Assembly: GCA_002423495.1 (NCBI GenBank)
Contig: DIWN01000076.1
Location: forward strand, 8,532 to 26,030
DNA length: 17,499 bases
From: Anaerolineaceae bacterium UBA6105
GTDB taxonomy: Bacteria; Chloroflexota; Anaerolineae; Anaerolineales; Anaerolineaceae
Reading direction: 5' to 3'
This document shows positions 14,158-17,499 of the stretch, one piece after another. Within the stretch, counting starts at the first letter, position 1; every line of letters starts with the position of its first letter. The notes beneath the pieces are model-generated. The model was not told the DNA's origin. It did not search any database and was given only the letters and a program-made list of their open reading frames with translations. The position numbers were made by a program, and so were the translations under genes.

Positions 14158-16235
14158 GCGCTATCAGCTTCAAATCTTAACGCCCGCAACCCATTAAGGG
14201 TCACGATCAAGGAAATCCCAATATCAGCAAATACAGCCACCCATAACGGCGTCAATCCAGCCATGGCAGCAAGCGCAACCAAAATCTTGACTCCCAGGCT
14301 AACAATCACGTTTTGCCGGATCAGGCGATTGACATGTCTTGAAAGCCTGACCGCGAAGGGTAAGCGGCTGAGATCATCATTCATCAAAACCACATCCGCA
14401 GTTTCAAGCACCTGCGCGTTGCCCGCGCCGCCCATTGCCACGCCAATATCCGCCTGTGCCAGGGCAGGCGAGTCGTTGATGCCGTCACCAACCATCACCA
14501 CCAGACCGTATTCCTGCTTAAATTCATTCAGCTTCGCCAGCTTATCAGCCGGGAGCAAGCCTGCAAAGATTTGATCCAGACCGAGCTCACCTGCCACACG
14601 CTCCGCCACTCCAGGGTTATCCCCAGTCAGCATAATCGTGCGGATTCCTTCGGCTTTCAACTTTTCCAGCACCTCTTTCGTGCCCGCACGCGGTTCATCC
14701 TGAACCGCAAGATATCCGATCACACGCTCCCCATCACAAACCAGCATGGTTGTTTGACCATCGCGTTCTGCAGCCTGTGAAGCGAGGATAATTTCCTCAG
14801 GGGTTTGGTGCTCAGCCAAAAAAAGCGGCAGGCTGCCAACGGTTGCCAGTTTACCGTTCAGCATTCCCTGCTGACCGCGACCTTCAATTACTTGCAGCCC
14901 TTCAGCAGCTGGATAGCGATTAAGCACCCCCCGTGCCAGGGCTTCTTGCGTGACCGCATTCCCAAGCGGATGGGTGCTGTGGGCTTCGAGAGAGCTGGCT
15001 ACGGCAACCAGATCATTGCAGGGCTCACAGAATTTTTCACCTTTGCAATCGGTTGCCTGAACTTTGGTCACAGAAGGTTTGCCAAGCGTCAGCGTGCCGG
15101 TTTTATCAAATGCCATCACCTTGCTGCTGGAGAGACTCTCCAGGAATATGCCACCTTTGAAGATCACGCCTGCTCTGGCCGCGCGGGTAAGACCGCTGAC
15201 CATCGTGATGGGGGTACTGATGATCAAGGCGCAAGGGCAGCCAACCATCAACACGGAGAGGGCGCGGTGAAACCAGCCGTAGCTTTCTGATGTATTCCAA
15301 AAACTCTGTTTGAAAACTAAGGTTGGAATAAGCGCCACCAGGATGGATACCCCGATCACAATGGGGGTGTAAACCGCGGCAAACCGGTCGATGTATTTTT
15401 CCTGGCGGGCTTTGTTTTCCTGGGCTTCCGTGACCATGGTAATAATGCGCTGAATGGTGGTATCTGCGGCCAGGTGGCTGACGCGCACCTCCAGCACACC
15501 CTGCCCATTGACGCTGCCCGAAAGGACTTCATCGCCAACAGTTTTTGGCACAAGGCGGCTCTCGCCAGTGATGGGCGCCTGGTTGACCTCGCTGGAGCCC
15601 CTGACAACGATGCCATCCATCGGAAAACGTTCCCCTGCCCGCACCAAGATACGGTCATCAACTTTCAGCTCTTCAATCGGCACCAGCCGGTCGCCTCCTG
15701 GTGTCGTAAGCAGCGCTTCATGCGGCGCGAGATCCGCAAACTCGGTCAGAATGGAGCGGGCGTGATCGTTGGTGTAGCCCTCCAAAGCTTCCGAAAGCGT
15801 GAATAAAATGACCATGATCAAGGCTTCGTGCGCCTCACCGATGGCAACAGCACCAATGGACGCCACAGACATGAGCACATTCATGTTCAGGTTGTGTTCC
15901 TTGAAGAGACTGATAGCACCGTTACGAAAAACCATCCAGCCAGCTACAGGCAAAACCAGGAATTGCAGAATGAGTACGGTTGTCTGAGAAATTCCCAGGC
16001 GATTCAGGAAGAGGGTCGCCAGCAGGAGTATCCAACCCGGCACGATGATCTTCAGGTCTGGCATGCGGAGAAAGTATCGCCAGAAACCTTTGAAATCCAA
16101 AACTCCTCCTCTTTCAGTGCGGTGATCGGATGAGGTGTATGGACGGATCGGTGAAGAGCAATTCCCTGTGCAGGTGGTGCCTGAGCTATCTTCACCAGAA
16201 ATTTGCGGGTTCTTTTCGGCTTGTTTCCTCGTCAT
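14154..16235 (-). CDS. PIB-2 type heavy-metal P-type ATPase (Zn2+/Cd2+/Pb2+ exporter)
   Basis: A 693-aa membrane pump that expels divalent metal using ATP. Motifs in order: TGES of the actuator domain (223-226), CPCALIISTP with CPC at 333-335, the phosphorylation site D377-KTGTLT, STHPLG (HP motif), TGDNPG and GDGIND. Transport-site residues match the PIB-2 pattern: CPC-x4-SxP, then N642-x7-K650 and D671-I-G in the last helices, as in ZntA/CadA. No N-terminal HMA fold (GMxCxxC) is visible; instead there is a short tail with CTGNC. A cysteine cluster, C397/C403/C406, sits just after the phosphorylation site. The regulator gene ends 16 bases upstream, so the two form an operon. The AAGGGG ribosome site is unusually far from the ATG (about 12 bases). 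The stop codon is shared in part with the convergent DUF3048 gene. Confidence 0.93.
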   Translation of the reverse strand: MTRKQAEKNPQISGEDSSGTTCTGNCSSPIRPYTSSDHRTERGGVLDFKGFWRYFLRMPDLKIIVPGWILLLATLFLNRLGISQTTVLILQFLVLPVAGWMVFRNGAISLFKEHNLNMNVLMSVASIGAVAIGEAHEALIMVILFTLSEALEGYTNDHARSILTEFADLAPHEALLTTPGGDRLVPIEELKVDDRILVRAGERFPMDGIVVRGSSEVNQAPITGESRLVPKTVGDEVLSGSVNGQGVLEVRVSHLAADTTIQRIITMVTEAQENKARQEKYIDRFAAVYTPIVIGVSILVALIPTLVFKQSFWNTSESYGWFHRALSVLMVGCPCALIISTPITMVSGLTRAARAGVIFKGGIFLESLSSSKVMAFDKTGTLTLGKPSVTKVQATDCKGEKFCEPCNDLVAVASSLEAHSTHPLGNAVTQEALARGVLNRYPAAEGLQVIEGRGQQGMLNGKLATVGSLPLFLAEHQTPEEIILASQAAERDGQTTMLVCDGERVIGYLAVQDEPRAGTKEVLEKLKAEGIRTIMLTGDNPGVAERVAGELGLDQIFAGLLPADKLAKLNEFKQEYGLVVMVGDGINDSPALAQADIGVAMGGAGNAQVLETADVVLMNDDLSRLPFAVRLSRHVNRLIRQNVIVSLGVKILVALAAMAGLTPLWVAVFADIGISLIVTLNGLRALRFEADSA

Positions 16236-16251
16236 GGTTGATCAGATCCCC

Positions 16252-16557
16252 TTAAGAATTCAGATGCAGACTGTGTTCGTAAGCCTGCTCCATCAGGTCG
16301 TGGATATGTTCATCGCTGATGCGGTAATTGACCTGCTGACCTTCTCTCCTTGCAGTCACAAAACGCAGGTTGCGCAAAACCCGCAGCTGGTGCGAGGTGG
16401 CGCTTTGGCTCAGCCCGCATTGTGCTGCCAGGTCTCCCACATTAGCCTCACCCTCAAGCAGGATTGCAAGTAATTGCAAGCGAGATGGATCGGAAAGCCC
16501 CTTAAAAGTGGCTGCCATGCTGTTGAAGTTTGCCTGAGTTGTAAGGTGTTCTTCCAT
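16252..16557 (-). CDS. ArsR/SmtB-family metal-responsive repressor, zinc-type
   Basis: A 101-aa winged-helix repressor, probably a dimer that leaves DNA when metal binds. The fold reads FKGLSDPSRLQLLAILLEG, then the recognition helix SQSATSHQLRVLRNLRFV and the wing ARREGQQVNYRIS. The C-terminal helix carries D82-x-H84-x10-H95-x2-H98, the exact spacing of the alpha-5 zinc site in SmtB and CzrA. The alpha-3N cysteine pair of CadC (ELCVCDL) is absent; here that segment reads EANVGDLAAQC. Zinc (or cobalt) is therefore the likely signal rather than cadmium or lead alone. Ribosome sites GAGG and CAGG precede the ATG. It is the first gene of a two-gene unit with the efflux ATPase and probably represses its own operon through the palindrome at 16571-16590. 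Confidence 0.93.
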   Translation of the reverse strand: MEEHLTTQANFNSMAATFKGLSDPSRLQLLAILLEGEANVGDLAAQCGLSQSATSHQLRVLRNLRFVTARREGQQVNYRISDEHIHDLMEQAYEHSLHLNS

Positions 16558-16570
16558 CCTGCCTCTTTTT

Positions 16571-16590
16571 ATATGAATAATTGCTCATAT
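16571..16590 (-). promoter_or_regulatory. Predicted operator of the ArsR/SmtB repressor
   Basis: A 20-bp imperfect palindrome, ATATGAGCAATTATTCATAT on the minus strand, with perfect ATATGA/TCATAT ends and a symmetric AATT centre. It lies 14 bases upstream of the repressor start. It closely resembles SmtB/CzrA-class operators, which are AT-rich 12-2-12 palindromes with TGAA and TTCA half-sites. Confidence 0.75.
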
Positions 16591-16644
16591 GTTCATAATA
16601 ACACAAAGCGCAAAGTATAACCAGGGACAAATTTGTTCAATTAA

Positions 16645-17223
16645 CTATTCGGGTTGATAATCAGCGATTGCCCGGGTCAGCGCGGCGGTCAGGCGGGCAT
16701 CATCAATGGCATCGTGGCTGTTTGGGATTGGGATATTGAGGAAATTGCCGGCAAATTCAAGTTTCTGGGATCTGAAACCATTGTTGCGCGCGTTCCATTC
16801 GCCATAGAATGCAGCAAAGAGCTTCATCACGCAAAACGCCTGGTTGGTTTCAATGCTCATCGGTAATCCGTAAGCCTTGTTCGTCTGGCGCAACAATCGC
16901 AAGTCAAAGTCGGCATTGTAGATACCAATCACCCTGCCCCTGAGAATGGCTTCCACATCTGGCCAGATTTGAGTCCACACCGGGGCATCCTTGACCATCT
17001 CATCAGTAATGCCATTGACCGCGCTGGATTCAGAAGGAATGGGCATGCCAGGGTTCACCAGGGACTCAAACAGTGTTTCGCCCTGTGTGTTCACAATCCC
17101 TATCTGAATAATTCGGTCTATTTGTCCCGTGCCGGTGGTTTCTGTGTCCAAAAAGATAGGCTGCAGTTCGAGCACAGCTTGCGCGCGTTGGATGACCTTT
17201 GGGTGAGCAATTGGATAGGGCAT
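16645..17223 (-). CDS. DEDDh 3'-5' exonuclease (DnaQ/RNase T-like)
   Basis: A 192-aa stand-alone exonuclease domain. The three Exo motifs are visible: D26-T-E28 in FLDTETTG (Exo I), N103-A-D-F-D107 (Exo II) and H170-DAID-D175 (Exo III, HxAxxD), giving the four acidic metal ligands and the catalytic His of the DEDDh type. ITDEMVKDAP resembles the usual GITxxMV segment of DnaQ homologues. No polymerase, helicase or PHP domain is attached. It may trim DNA ends, act as a proofreading partner or mature RNA; sequence cannot separate these. The ATG at 17223 has GAGG (17229-17232) upstream and a TATAAT box at 17240-17245. It faces away from the DUF4282 gene. Confidence 0.88.
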   Translation of the reverse strand: MPYPIAHPKVIQRAQAVLELQPIFLDTETTGTGQIDRIIQIGIVNTQGETLFESLVNPGMPIPSESSAVNGITDEMVKDAPVWTQIWPDVEAILRGRVIGIYNADFDLRLLRQTNKAYGLPMSIETNQAFCVMKLFAAFYGEWNARNNGFRSQKLEFAGNFLNIPIPNSHDAIDDARLTAALTRAIADYQPE

Positions 17224-17239
17224 AAGAACCTCGGAGGAT

Positions 17240-17245
17240 ATTATA
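17240..17245 (-). promoter_or_regulatory. -10 box for the exonuclease gene
   Basis: A perfect minus-strand TATAAT, 16 bases ahead of the start codon. No recognisable -35 at normal spacing. The predicted leader would be only about ten bases and would just contain the GAGG ribosome site. Confidence 0.4.
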
Positions 17246-17294
17246 ACGCATCGCTATGATCGTTCCCCGGGTTTCGTTCAATTTCGTAGACGCT

Positions 17295-17322
17295 TTGGAC
17301 AACCTAAGTTTTATAGTATAAC
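17295..17322 (+). promoter_or_regulatory. Promoter of the DUF4282 gene
   Basis: TTGGAC (17295-17300) and TATAAC (17317-17322) are 16 bases apart, 32 bases ahead of the ATG at 17355. An alternative -10, TATAGT at 17312, is too close to the -35. Confidence 0.55.
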
Positions 17323-17354
17323 ATTGAACAACAACAATCGTTTTGGAGGCAATT

Positions 17355-17499
17355 ATGAATTCACGTTCCTTCCTTAATTTTGACAAGATGATCACCCCTG
17401 TAATCATCAAAATTTTGTTCTACGTAGGCATAGCCATCGCTATTATTGGCGGCGTGATGGTATTCTTCGGCGGCATCATTACCGCCTTCCAACAGAACA
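17355..17499 (+). CDS. DUF4282 membrane protein, N-terminal part (cut by window end)
   Basis: Only 48 codons are visible. The ATG at 17355 has a strong GGAGG ribosome site (17345-17349). The peptide opens with NFDKMITPVIIKIL, then one or more hydrophobic segments (FYVGIAIAIIGGVMVFFGG). This matches the start of DUF4282 proteins, small two-helix membrane proteins of unknown function that begin with a similar F-DKMITP-IIK pattern. The C-terminal half lies outside the window. Confidence 0.7.
   Translation, partial: MNSRSFLNFDKMITPVIIKILFYVGIAIAIIGGVMVFFGGIITAFQQN

Overview
The window reads like ordinary chromosome from a moderate-GC, free-living bacterium. The gene set suggests the phylum Chloroflexota, class Anaerolineae: a DUF3048 lipoprotein, a DUF4282 membrane protein, PstSCAB with a lipoprotein PstS, a glutaminyl-tRNA synthetase, and intergenic clusters of palindromic GTAGGG-type repeats. 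This assignment rests on recognising protein families and repeat style. No database search was possible.

Layout. The left edge clips the 5' end of a minus-strand tRNA (1-15). A minus-strand block follows: pseudouridine-5'-phosphate glycosidase (psuG) preceded by a PfkB sugar kinase that is probably pseudouridine kinase, then glutaminyl-tRNA synthetase (glnS). From 3926 to 4590 there is no credible gene. That stretch is a mosaic of palindromic repeats: three copies of an 8-bp-stem hairpin, a roughly 97-bp tandem duplication, a second hairpin type and a nested inverted repeat. A strong terminator and class II fructose-bisphosphate aldolase (fba) with its own promoter come next. A two-gene transcription unit then encodes an MFS transporter and a GT-B glycosyltransferase. 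A plus-strand short-chain dehydrogenase runs convergently into the phosphate-uptake operon pstS-pstC-pstA-pstB (minus strand). The promoter region upstream of pstS carries 11-bp-spaced TTAA repeats resembling a Pho box, and a perfect hairpin separates pstS from pstC.

Divergent from pstS is a DUF3048 lipoprotein gene. Its stop codon overlaps that of a PIB-2 (Zn/Cd/Pb) P-type ATPase gene on the other strand. The ATPase lies just downstream of its likely regulator, an ArsR/SmtB repressor with an intact alpha-5 zinc site and a 20-bp palindromic operator ahead of it. The window ends with a DEDDh exonuclease and the start of a DUF4282 membrane protein.

Functional themes are nucleoside salvage (pseudouridine to uracil plus ribose 5-phosphate), glycolysis/gluconeogenesis, high-affinity phosphate uptake and zinc-type metal efflux. 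I found no CRISPR array, insertion sequence, prophage or defence island. The least explained parts are the repeat mosaic between glnS and fba and the control elements around pstS.
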